From Oscillospiraceae bacterium (lineage in GTDB: Bacteria > Bacillota > Clostridia > Saccharofermentanales > Saccharofermentanaceae): a stretch of 64,000 bases of DNA. Within the stretch, counting starts at the first letter, position 1. Each line of letters starts with the position of its first letter. The stretch spans positions 124,001-188,000 of the forward strand of contig FWXP01000001.1 in assembly GCA_900176545.1 (NCBI GenBank), given 5' to 3'. A program made the position numbers and the translations under genes. This document shows positions 9,501 through 18,500 of this stretch, piece after piece. A model generated the notes under the pieces. It had not been told where the DNA came from and did no database searches. It saw nothing but the letters and a program-made list of their open reading frames with translations.

Positions 9501-12500
9501 ATCGCTAACAGTGACTATATCCCCGGCGCAGTACTCTGGCTTACATGCGAAGACAGTTCCGTAGATCTTACTGCAGTTACTGTTACAGGCGCAGATAACG
9601 TAGACCAGATCGCTTCAAAGATCACATTTACAAGTGGCAATGGTGTTGCTACATTCACAGGACTTCCTAACGGAACATATACTCTTCACGAGGAAGTAGC
9701 TCCTAATGTCAACGGAGTACAGTATGTAGTTGCTACTGATATCAATTTCACTATCGCTAACGGTCAGGTACTTTCGGGCAGCAATATCACTGTTGCTTCA
9801 AATGGCAACAATGCTGTAGTAACAATGGTAGACGATATATTCGTTCCTGTTACGGGTACGGTAGATATCTCCAAGAAGGATACGGTTGCAGGCAATGAGC
9901 TTCCCGGCGCACAGATCACGATCACAGGTCCTAATGGCAGTGACCTCACAGGTTGTGTTGTATCAGGCGGCGGTACTAACATTTCCAAGTCCGGTAATAC
10001 GATCTCCTTTGTAAGCGGCAGCACTCCTACTACTATCGAAGGTCTTCCTGCCGGTACATACACGATGCACGAAGTTACAGCTCCTGCCGGATTCGTGACA
10101 GCTACTGATATTGAATTTACGGTAGGCGACGACGGAAGCATCACAGGAAGCTCCGTTACATCTTCCGCTGCTACAGGAAATGCAGTAGTTACAATGCTCG
10201 ATGCACCTACAGTAGTAGACATCTCCAAGAAGGATACAGTTGCAGGCAACGAGCTTCCCGGAGCACAGATCACCGTGACAGGTCCTGACGGAATTTCTCT
10301 TTCCAACTGTACTGTAACAGGCGGAGCTACAGGCATCTCCATCACAGGTAATCAGATCAGCTTCACCAGCGGAAATTCCGCTACAACCATCCAGGGACTT
10401 CCTGCAGGTACATATACAATGCACGAAGTTGCAGCACCCGACGGATTCCAGGTAGCAACAGACATCGAGTTCACAGTAGGTACTGACGGAACAATCACAG
10501 GAAGCTCCGTAACGGCAGCAACTGCTAACAACAATGCAGTAGTTACCATGCTCGACGCACCTACAGTAGTAGATATCTCCAAGAAGGACATGGTAGCAGG
10601 TGATGAGCTTCCCGGAGCATCTATCACAGTCACTGGTCCTGACGGTGTTAACCTTACAAACTGCGTAGTAACAGGCGGTGGTACGAACGTATCCAAGTCC
10701 GGTAATACGATCTCCTTCGTAAGCGGCGATACACCTACGACTATCACAGGTCTTCCTCGCGGAACATATACAATGCACGAAGTTGCAGCACCTGACGGAT
10801 TCCAGGTAGCTACAGACATTGAGTTCACCGTAGGTTCTGACGGAACTATCACAGGCAGCTCCGTAACAGCAGCTACTGCTAACGGCAATGCTGTAGTTAC
10901 AATGCTCGATGCACCTTCCGTAGTAGATATCAGCAAGGTAGCAACAGGAGCAGGGGATGAGCTTCCCGGAGCGGAGCTCGTACTTACATGTAATGACTCT
11001 ACAGTAGATATGAGAGTAGCAACAGTATCCGGCGGTGCTCAGAATGTCAGCAAGACAGCAACATCCATAAGCTTCACCAGCGGAACAACAAGAGCTACTA
11101 TCACAGGACTTCCTGACGGAACATATACACTTTCCGAGACACGTGCACCTGAGATCAACGGTGTACAGTACGATATCGCATCTGATATCGAGTTCACGAT
11201 CACTAACGGTAAGGTACAGAGCGGTGCTCATATTACAGCAGCAACATCTTCTTCCAACGCTATCGTAACGATGGAGGACGATATCCTTGTAGTACCTGAC
11301 GTTACAGGAACTGTAGACATCTCCAAGAAGGATACAGTTGCAGGCAACGAGCTTCCCGGAGCACAGATCACAGTTACTTCCAACGAGGGTCTTGATCTTA
11401 CTAACTGTACGGTTACAGGCGGCGGATCCGATATCAATATAAATCGTGATGTGATCAGCTTCACGAGCGGAAATTCCGCTACAACTATCCAGGGACTTCC
11501 TGCAGGTACATATACAATGCACGAAGTTGCAGCACCTGACGGATTCCAGGTTGCAACAGACATTGAGTTCACAGTAGGTACTGACGGAACTATCACAGGC
11601 AGCTCCGTAACAGCAGCTACTGCTAACGGCAACGCAGTAGTTACGATGCTTGACGCACCTACAGTAGTAGATATATCCAAGAAGGACACCGTTGCAGGTG
11701 ATGAGCTTCCCGGTGCATCTATCACAGTCACAGGTCCTGACGGTGTTAATCTTGCAAACTGCGTAGTAACAGGCGGCGGTACCAGCGTATCTAAGTCCGG
11801 TAATACGATCTCCTTCGTAAGCGGCGATACACCTACGACTATCACAGGCCTTCCTCGCGGAACATACACTATGCACGAAGTTACTGCTCCTGACGGATAT
11901 CAGGTAGCAACAGACATCGAGTTTACTGTTGGCTCTGATGGAACGATCACAGGAAGCAACATCACGACATCTTCTGCTACAGGTAATGCTGTAGTTACAA
12001 TGCTCGATGCTCCTTCCGTAGTAGATATCAGCAAGGTTGCAACAGGAGCAGGTGATGAGCTTCCCGGCGCTGAACTCGTACTTACATGTAACGACTCTAC
12101 GGTGGATATGAGAGTAGCTACAGTATCCGGCGGTGCTCAGAATGTCAGCAAGACAGCAACATCCATAAGCTTCACCAGCGGAACAACAAGAGCTACTATC
12201 ACAGGACTTCCTGACGGAACATATACACTTTCCGAGACACGTGCACCTGAGATCAACGGTGTACAGTACGATATCGCAACAGATATCGGGTTCACGATCT
12301 CCAACGGTAATGTACAGAGCGGTGCTCATATCACAGCAGCAACATCTTCTTCCAACGCTATCGTAACGATGGAGGATGATATCCTTGTAGTACCTGACGT
12401 TACAGGAACTGTAGACATCTCCAAGAAGGATACAGTTGCAGGTAATGAGCTTCCCGGTGCACAGATCACAGTTACTTCTAATGAAGGTCTTGATCTTACT

Positions 12501-15302
12501 AACTGCACAGTCACTGGCGGCGGATCCGATATCAATATAAATCGTGATGTGATCAGCTTCACGAGCGGAAATTCCGCTACAACCATCCAGGGACTTCCTG
12601 CAGGAACATATACAATGCACGAAGTTACTGCACCCAGCGGATTCCGTGTTGCAACAGATATCGAATTCACAGTGGGTTCTGACGGAACTATCACAGGAAG
12701 CAACATCACGACATCTTCTGCTACTGGCAACGCAGTAGTAACAATGCTCGATGCACCTTCCGTAGTAGATATCAGCAAGGTTGAGACAGGTGCAGGAAGT
12801 GAGCTTCCCGGCGCAGAACTTCAGCTTACTGAAGTAACCGGTAATGTCGATCTTACAGTTGCATCTGTCTCCGGCGGTGCGCAGAACGTTGACATTACTA
12901 CTTCAATGATCAGCTTCACGAGTGGTACAACAAGAGCTACTATCACGGGACTTCCTAACGGAACATACATCCTTCATGAGGAGGCTGCTCCTAATATCAA
13001 CGGTGTACAGTATGCTGTCGCAACAGATATCAGATTCTCTATCGTAGGCGGTGAGGTTCAGCAGGGAACACACATCACTGTTGCTTCCGGAGATTCAAAT
13101 GCCGTAGTAACTATGGAAGACGATGTTATCGTTCATTCCGTAACAGGTGCTACTGTAGATATCAGCAAGGTTGCTGTTGGCGTTTCTTCTGAACTTCCCG
13201 GTGCCGAGCTTTGGATCACATGTTCAGACTCTGCTACTGACCTTTCTGTAGCAACAGTATCAGGCGGTGCTCAGAATCCTGTTGTCGCAACAGACAAGAT
13301 CAGCTTTGTCAGCGGTGATTCCGTTGCTACTATCAGTAATCTTCCTGACGGTGAATACACACTCCATGAGGAAGTAGCACCTTACGTAAATGGCGTACAG
13401 TATGATGTCGCTACTGATATCGTCTTCGTTGTATCCAATGGTGCAGTACAGCCCGGCAGTCACGTTACTGCGTCAACGACAAACTCGAATGCAGTAGTAA
13501 CTATGGAGGATGATGTTCTCGTAACACCTCCTACAATAAATACTGTCGCTATCTCCAAGAGAAATACGGGTAATGAGGAACTTCCCGGAGCTGAGCTCGT
13601 TCTTACCGGTCCTGCTACAGCAGATCTTACCGGTTGTACGGTAACAGGCGGAGGATCCAATATCTCCGCTTCCGGAAATTCCATCAGCTTTACAAGCGGT
13701 TCTTCCGCTACGGAGATCAGCGGACTTCCCAACGGTGATTATGTACTCGTTGAGAATGTCGCTCCTAACGTAAACGGAGTTCAGTATCTTACGACTACTA
13801 TCTCTTTCAATGTTACTGACGGAGTTGTAACAACTAACAGCACAGATGCCAGGGTAGAGTCTAACGGTAACGTACCCGTTGTAGTAATGGTCGATGACGC
13901 TGCTCCCGTTAATACAGGCTGTACGCTTATACTCAGCAAGCAGGTAGCTGCTAACGGCGCGAGCGTACCTTCTACATTTACTTTCAACGTAAAGTGCGGT
14001 GATACATACTACGGTCTTGATGATCAGGGCAACCTTATCTCCGATGTTAACCCTATCGCTATCACTATCGCTTCAGGATCTTCCGTACAGCTCAATGGTC
14101 TTCCTAACGGTGACTATGAAGTAACCGAAGTAAGGAGCGGTATTGAAGTCGCAGGCTACAGCTTGACTGTAACAGGAGAGAGGACTGTATCTCTTAACGA
14201 TGCTGATCCTTCTACAGCTACAGCTACGGTATCTATCGTTAATACTTATAACCCTATTCCCGGATCACTTACGATCATCAAGGATCTCGGTGCAGGTGCT
14301 CCCGCATCAGCAAGCTCTATGACCTATACTTTCTCTGTAGTCGGTCCTAATGGCTATACGAATGAAGTATCCGTAACAGGAGCAGGCTCCGTTACTATCG
14401 ATAACCTCCAGCCCGGTACATATACAGTAACCGAGGACACGACTTCCGCATATATCAGCGGATATCAGCTCACGGCTACGGGTAACGGTGTTAATGTAAA
14501 CGTAACTGCAGGCAGCAATTCCACTGTTACGGTTACCAATGATTACGAAGCTACGACAGCAGCTACAAGCTCAGAGTCCACAGCTGCTCCTACTGAGTCA
14601 ACAGCAGAGTCCTCTGTAGATGCAACGGCAGCTACAACAACTACTACAACTACTGCTACAACAGCTACTGACGTTACAACAACGACAACTGTATTCGTAA
14701 CTTCTATGGATGTCAGCATAAGCAAGCAGGATATCGCAGGTGCCGAGATCGACGGTGCAGTCCTTACGATCACGAATGCAGCAGGTAATACTACAGACTT
14801 CCTTGCAGCAGGTGTAACTGCTACACAGAATGGTCAGACAGCATCCGGCCTTGAAGTAACTGCAGATCATCTGACATTTACTACAGTTTCTTCTTCTCAG
14901 GCAATTATCCATAATCTCCCTGTAGGTCAGTATGTACTTACAGAGACTATTGCACCCAGAGGATATCTCATCGCCGAATCTATCACATTCGAGGTAAGGA
15001 ACGACGGGACTATCTGGGTAGCAGGAACACCTTCCGATCAGATGGTAGACAGGATCGTAATGCAGGATCTCGCTGATCCTACATACGGTGCGACTCAGAC
15101 TGATACGAGTGTACTTGGTGTTAGGAGAGATGCTCCCGCAGATGAGACAGTTGCTACAACTACAAGTGCTACGTCTGATGCAACAAGCGGTTCCGTAACA
15201 AGGACCGGTGAGACTGCTGTCTCTGCAACAGCGATCGTTGCTGTAGTGCTTCTTGCCGCAGCAGGATCAGTACTTGTTATCAGGAGAAAGTTCGAAGCTT
15301 GA
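6600..15302 (+). CDS. Giant surface adhesin A with 13 tandem CnaB/SpaA-type isopeptide domains
   Basis: 2900 residues. Order of parts: signal peptide (1 to about 41, with basic start and hydrophobic core); an N-terminal domain (about 52-430) resembling the 'choice-of-anchor A' adhesin domain, with LGRATDFGIVANDF near its start and SGWVVSGG...GGEWHYIY near its end; an FctA/Spy0128-like pilin domain (about 430-595); a CnaB-like domain and a SpaA-like domain; 13 tandem units of 118-130 aa (about 842-2440), each with DISK, a central Glu (MHE.AP or LxE.AP) and a final VxMxD strand; two more beta domains; a Thr/Ser/Ala linker (about 2649-2702); a last CnaB domain; and a TGE motif (2869-2871), hydrophobic helix and RRK tail. 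It is very probably anchored to the cell wall and used in adhesion. The next gene is a paralogue with the same ends. No sortase is in the window. Confidence 0.88.
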   Translation: MSRIRRRNKFALKALSAISAAAIVTGGVAFYLSKDTRVIASAVEEGKAVPAKLDSISAINYATILGRATDFGIVANDFEQVTHMETTFAVNTFSNTSGQVNEVDFIPNTAQFMIGEIVSGKVKFGQNQTASSYVIESTDAVFNNYAAEWQSGEIFQDADDINSSNFYFDNAGRLWTGDGATPVYTIVKDQDAINTNINDVIGNATATSDYISSRATDPSYALDYTQYLTIDNINRSPYNPQDPNTGNPDQGNRFYIDIDKSEFVNRVVYINVDSNLARVMANSEGLCIIKDPSTVVVFNIEPGITSGNYGGLVLDRMCVSEDGGKNFCNTVTASQGRSNVSNSNSSGLGTENNVNFYNSDVDRMINQKVILNIRSNYDNIELNAVGGTVLIPDPDAHANVRGSSSGWVVSGGHLKNDGGEWHYIYQGGSQDLINISNGQQIHFALHKDFTTDNGTTIDNSIYMAPEQFTFNLYDLGTGRDFNAINLDSVNGLTPVTAKNQATGNVLFPSLTLADAGDYYYLINEANAGSSDGEITNTDGYIKIHVNVASGTPANTYTVDYAYYLHANDAQPIRHEENVVMMGVQFDLGSFFNKVETTGTLELNKTVLGITASEAHDTYTFNVKSGDRYYGMDVNGNLLVSSSPIACEVHPGVPFVLRDLPLDQTYTVTESRNGIDIAHYDCTVSGEGSVTLSSANKNGSINITNSYSGRIETGSIYIAKFGSDTNGSFLGGAQFILSTDDARPNGIEFTGATNVDVKDIQEIRFTTVGTEAVHIEGLTEGTYTLTEVTAPDGYNKVDPVTFSINRYGVVSYNSSVQNVSYNSTTNVLSITDQKDEPVPVTATVDISKKDTVAGDELSGAAITITSNDGNDLSSCVVTGGGSSVAVSGSAISFVSGDSATTIEGLPVGTYTMHEITAPDGYQVATDIEFTVGDDGRVTGSSVTTSAATGNAVVTMLDAPSVVDISKVSIANSDYIPGAVLWLTCEDSSVDLTAVTVTGADNVDQIASKITFTSGNGVATFTGLPNGTYTLHEEVAPNVNGVQYVVATDINFTIANGQVLSGSNITVASNGNNAVVTMVDDIFVPVTGTVDISKKDTVAGNELPGAQITITGPNGSDLTGCVVSGGGTNISKSGNTISFVSGSTPTTIEGLPAGTYTMHEVTAPAGFVTATDIEFTVGDDGSITGSSVTSSAATGNAVVTMLDAPTVVDISKKDTVAGNELPGAQITVTGPDGISLSNCTVTGGATGISITGNQISFTSGNSATTIQGLPAGTYTMHEVAAPDGFQVATDIEFTVGTDGTITGSSVTAATANNNAVVTMLDAPTVVDISKKDMVAGDELPGASITVTGPDGVNLTNCVVTGGGTNVSKSGNTISFVSGDTPTTITGLPRGTYTMHEVAAPDGFQVATDIEFTVGSDGTITGSSVTAATANGNAVVTMLDAPSVVDISKVATGAGDELPGAELVLTCNDSTVDMRVATVSGGAQNVSKTATSISFTSGTTRATITGLPDGTYTLSETRAPEINGVQYDIASDIEFTITNGKVQSGAHITAATSSSNAIVTMEDDILVVPDVTGTVDISKKDTVAGNELPGAQITVTSNEGLDLTNCTVTGGGSDININRDVISFTSGNSATTIQGLPAGTYTMHEVAAPDGFQVATDIEFTVGTDGTITGSSVTAATANGNAVVTMLDAPTVVDISKKDTVAGDELPGASITVTGPDGVNLANCVVTGGGTSVSKSGNTISFVSGDTPTTITGLPRGTYTMHEVTAPDGYQVATDIEFTVGSDGTITGSNITTSSATGNAVVTMLDAPSVVDISKVATGAGDELPGAELVLTCNDSTVDMRVATVSGGAQNVSKTATSISFTSGTTRATITGLPDGTYTLSETRAPEINGVQYDIATDIGFTISNGNVQSGAHITAATSSSNAIVTMEDDILVVPDVTGTVDISKKDTVAGNELPGAQITVTSNEGLDLTNCTVTGGGSDININRDVISFTSGNSATTIQGLPAGTYTMHEVTAPSGFRVATDIEFTVGSDGTITGSNITTSSATGNAVVTMLDAPSVVDISKVETGAGSELPGAELQLTEVTGNVDLTVASVSGGAQNVDITTSMISFTSGTTRATITGLPNGTYILHEEAAPNINGVQYAVATDIRFSIVGGEVQQGTHITVASGDSNAVVTMEDDVIVHSVTGATVDISKVAVGVSSELPGAELWITCSDSATDLSVATVSGGAQNPVVATDKISFVSGDSVATISNLPDGEYTLHEEVAPYVNGVQYDVATDIVFVVSNGAVQPGSHVTASTTNSNAVVTMEDDVLVTPPTINTVAISKRNTGNEELPGAELVLTGPATADLTGCTVTGGGSNISASGNSISFTSGSSATEISGLPNGDYVLVENVAPNVNGVQYLTTTISFNVTDGVVTTNSTDARVESNGNVPVVVMVDDAAPVNTGCTLILSKQVAANGASVPSTFTFNVKCGDTYYGLDDQGNLISDVNPIAITIASGSSVQLNGLPNGDYEVTEVRSGIEVAGYSLTVTGERTVSLNDADPSTATATVSIVNTYNPIPGSLTIIKDLGAGAPASASSMTYTFSVVGPNGYTNEVSVTGAGSVTIDNLQPGTYTVTEDTTSAYISGYQLTATGNGVNVNVTAGSNSTVTVTNDYEATTAATSSESTAAPTESTAESSVDATAATTTTTTTATTATDVTTTTTVFVTSMDVSISKQDIAGAEIDGAVLTITNAAGNTTDFLAAGVTATQNGQTASGLEVTADHLTFTTVSSSQAIIHNLPVGQYVLTETIAPRGYLIAESITFEVRNDGTIWVAGTPSDQMVDRIVMQDLADPTYGATQTDTSVLGVRRDAPADETVATTTSATSDATSGSVTRTGETAVSATAIVAVVLLAAAGSVLVIRRKFEA
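10566..11663 (+). repeat. 1098-bp super-repeat, copy 1 (three CnaB units)
   Basis: Covers units 5-7. It is nearly identical in DNA sequence to the next 1098 bp, including long runs of perfect identity over the second unit of each copy. The in-frame length (366 codons) means a whole three-domain block was duplicated. Confidence 0.85.
11664..12761 (+). repeat. 1098-bp super-repeat, copy 2 (three CnaB units)
   Basis: Covers units 8-10 and directly abuts copy 1. All three unit boundaries are shifted by exactly 1098 bp (10566 to 11664, 10920 to 12018, 11310 to 12408). Confidence 0.85.
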
Positions 15303-15322
15303 TCCATGATCAGATGAATTTC

Positions 15323-15351
15323 AAACACGGTCGTCTTTGACGGCCGTGTTT
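15323..15351 (+). terminator. Terminator after adhesin A
   Basis: 13-bp stem with one G-U pair (AAACACGGTCGTC with GACGGCCGTGTTT), loop TTT, then T residues. The core CGGTCGTC/GACGGCCG is also found in the terminator after the second adhesin, which fits a segmental duplication. Confidence 0.9.
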
Positions 15352-15427
15352 TTATATGCGATAAATAAACGCTTGTAAATCAAAATATTCTTATAAATCC
15401 TTTATAAAAACTGTGAATGCAAATAAT

Positions 15428-15457
15428 TTGTCGTATTCTTACAGAAATGTGTATAAA
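15428..15457 (+). promoter_or_regulatory. Candidate promoter for adhesin B
   Basis: TTGTCG (15428-15433), 18-bp spacer, TATAAA (15452-15457). If used, the 5' untranslated leader is about 100 nt and ends with AGGAGGAG (15553-15560) before the ATG at 15565. Matches are moderate. Confidence 0.45.
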
Positions 15458-15564
15458 AAGTGTCAATAAATTGAAAATGCTTATCAAGATAATTTGAAAA
15501 AGAAGGGAGTCGAAGGTAAAACTAAACTAACGGGGACTATATATGCATATCTAGGAGGAGCGGT

Positions 15565-18500
15565 ATGAATAAAGTCTTTAGGGATAAGAAGTTAGCTATA
15601 AAGATCTTGAGCGCAATTTCAGCGGCGGCAATCGTCACGGGTGGAATTGCGTTTTATTTATCAAAGGATACGAGAGTCCTGGCTAGCGCCATGGCTGAAG
15701 GAAGAGAGGTACCGCAATATCTTGATTCCATAAGCGCCATCAATTACGCGACTATCCTTGGTCGTGCCACGGACTTTGGTATCGTTGCAAATGACTTCGA
15801 ACAGGTCACTCACATGGAGACCACATTCGCAGTCAATACTTTCTCGAATTCAAGCGGTCAGGTCAACGAGGTCGACTTTATCACTAATTCCGCTCAGTTC
15901 ATGATCGGTCAGATAGGTGAGGGCAAGATCAAGTTCGGTTCTAACCAGACAGCCAGATCCTATAATTTTGAAGCTTCCTCTGCTGTCTTCGATAACTTCG
16001 GACCTGAGTGGTCTAATGGTCATATCTTTAATGATACAAATGAGAATATCAGTAATTTCTATTTTGATGATGCCCGCAATACGTGGAGAGGTACATCGGC
16101 AAGACCTGTATATACAGTTATAAAGGAACAGGAGTCGATCGTTACCAATATAAATAACGTTATCGGTAATGCAACAGCAAGCTCCGATTATATATCTCAG
16201 AGAGCTCAGGATCCCGCTTATGCATTGGATTATACCCAGTATCTGACTCTTGAGAGTATAGCTCACGCCGAATACGATCCTATGGATCCTAATACCGGTA
16301 ATATCAATACTGCCAACAGATTCTTCATCAATATCGATAAGGCAGAATTCGTTAATAAGGTCGTATATATCAATGTCGATGAGAACCTGGCAAGAGTCAT
16401 GGCAAACTCAGAAGGTCTTTGCATCATCAAGGATCCTTCAACTGTTGTAGCATTCAATATCGAACCCGGTATCTCGAATGCGCCTAACGGTGGACTTATA
16501 CTGAACCGTATCTGCGTTTCAGAGGACGGAGGCGAGAATTTCTGCTGGTCCGTTACTGCAAGCCAGGGTAATTCGACGGATGCTCAGAGCACAGGTACCG
16601 TAGGTCGCAGGAATACACAGCAATTTACTAATGCTGATGTAGACCGAATGATCAATCAGAAGATAATCCTCAATGTTCGTTCAAATTCACAGGATATCGA
16701 ACTCGATGCTATCGCAGGAACTACGATCATCCCTAATCCTTCTTCGATCGCTAATGTAAAGGGTTCCAGTACCGGTTGGGTAGTTGCCGGAGGTAAGCTT
16801 CGTAACGCAGGCGGTGAATGGCACTATATCTACCAGGGTGGAAGCCAGGATCTTATCAATCAGACTACAGGTAATGAGATCCACTTTGCACTTCATAAGA
16901 GCTTCACGTCTGATAACGGACTTACAACTGATAATACAGTATTTATCAATGAGGGACAGTTCACCTTCAATCTCTATCAGCTTGGAAATATAACAGGTTC
17001 TGATAAGTTTGACAGCATAGGTCTTTCAGATATCTCTGATGCTACAAGGACCATTACGGCTGAGAATAAGGCTACGGGTAATGTCCAGTTTGATCCTATG
17101 TCCCTTACCCCCGGTGATTATTACTTTATCATCACCGAGAACAGCACGCAGAATGATCCGTATGTTGATAATTCCATACAGAATTCTGACGGATATATCA
17201 AGATCCACGTAAAGGTTGAAGCAGGTAATCCCGCCAACTCATTTACGGTCCATTATGCTTACTATATGCATGCTAATGACCAGACTCCTTTCCGAGAGGA
17301 GAATAATGTCGTCATGATGGGCGTGCAGTTCGATCTGCTCCAATTCTATAATTTCGTTCAGCCGACAGGTTCTATCAGCATCGATAAGAGCGTTCTCGGT
17401 GTAACGTCAGTACCTGATAACTATGTAGCTCCCGTTTATGTTAAGAGCGGTGATACGTACTATGGTGTGGACGAATATGGTGCCCTCATAACTTCTTCTT
17501 CGCCGATAGTAAATAATGTTCATCCGGGTTCTACTTATATAATAAGAGACCTTCCTCTCGGACAGACATATTCCGTAACTGAGGCTGCGGCACGTCCTTC
17601 TATCGACGGTTATACTTTCGTTGAAGTTACAGGCGAGAGAGATGATATAACGCTTACGGCAAATAACGTCTCTGCCAATGTTTCTCTTATCAATACATAT
17701 AGTCAGGACAGTAACGATAATGTACTCCACATAGCTAAGATAGCTTCTGATACGAACCAGCTCTTAGAGGGTGCAGTATTTACTCTTACTTATAACGGCA
17801 CAAATCAATTTGACGTATATTCCATAGGCGTAAACGGTGTATCCGGCGTGACCAGGAACGGATCTTCCATTTCCTTTACAACGGTAGATTCGGCGAATGT
17901 ATCCTTTACCGGACTTCCTGACGGAACCTATACGCTCAGGGAGGATACTGCACCTTCAGGATACAGTGCTGTATCAGATATAAGCTTTGAACTGTCCGGT
18001 AATGTCGTAACATTAGCCGGAGGAACAGCTTCGAGCGTTTCCATGAACAATACGACTCATATCATGACTATCGTTGATAACAGCGACCAGGGTACTCTTA
18101 CTATCAATAAGGCGATCGCTCTTGATTCGCACTTTAGCGGAACTGTCACTAAGAACGATCTTGATACCATTGAATTCAAGATCGCGGGTCCTGCTACATT
18201 CAATAACGGCGCTCCTATGTACGTTACCCTGAATGCTTTTACCTACGACGATACGACACAGAACTGGGTATTCAGCCAGGCTGTACCTGCAGGTAACTAC
18301 ACCATAACCGAGACACGTAACGGTACCAATTCAAATTATTCATGTGTAACTACGGTCAACTCTGCTTCCGGTACATCCGGACAGGTAAGTATATCTGCTA
18401 ATGCTACTGAGACTATCTCTTTCCGAAATGAATATTCTCCTACGAAGGGAAGTCTTGTTATCCGCAAGACTGTATACGGTATTACCGATATAGCAAGCGT

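Larger units (their letters stand above)
9123..13920 (+). repeat. Thirteen tandem CnaB-type units, 354-390 bp each
   Basis: Unit starts: 9123, 9477, 9858, 10212, 10566, 10920, 11310, 11664, 12018, 12408, 12762, 13152 and 13542. Each begins (T/V)VDISK (last one TVAISK) and ends with a strand of the form VxMxD (VTMLDAP, VTMVDD, VTMEDD, VVMVDD). Two sub-types alternate: a short KKDTVAG type (354 bp) and a longer KVATGAG-like type (381-390 bp) with an extra NGVQY insert after the Glu motif. Lys, Glu and Asp are kept in all units, as expected for a self-forming Lys-Asp isopeptide bond. Confidence 0.9.

Noticed and set aside
9963-12620. A very long minus-strand open frame (about 885 codons) opposite the adhesin A repeats
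   Set aside because: It is a by-product of the repeat array and its codon bias. The product is Cys/Ser-rich with no fold signs, there is no ribosome site, and the plus strand is clearly coding.
9123-13920. CRISPR or non-coding satellite
   Set aside because: The periodicity (354-390 bp) stays in frame and codes for a conserved protein domain.
15195-15212. Classical LPxTG sorting signal
   Set aside because: Leu and Pro are absent in both adhesins; only TGE, helix and basic tail are kept.
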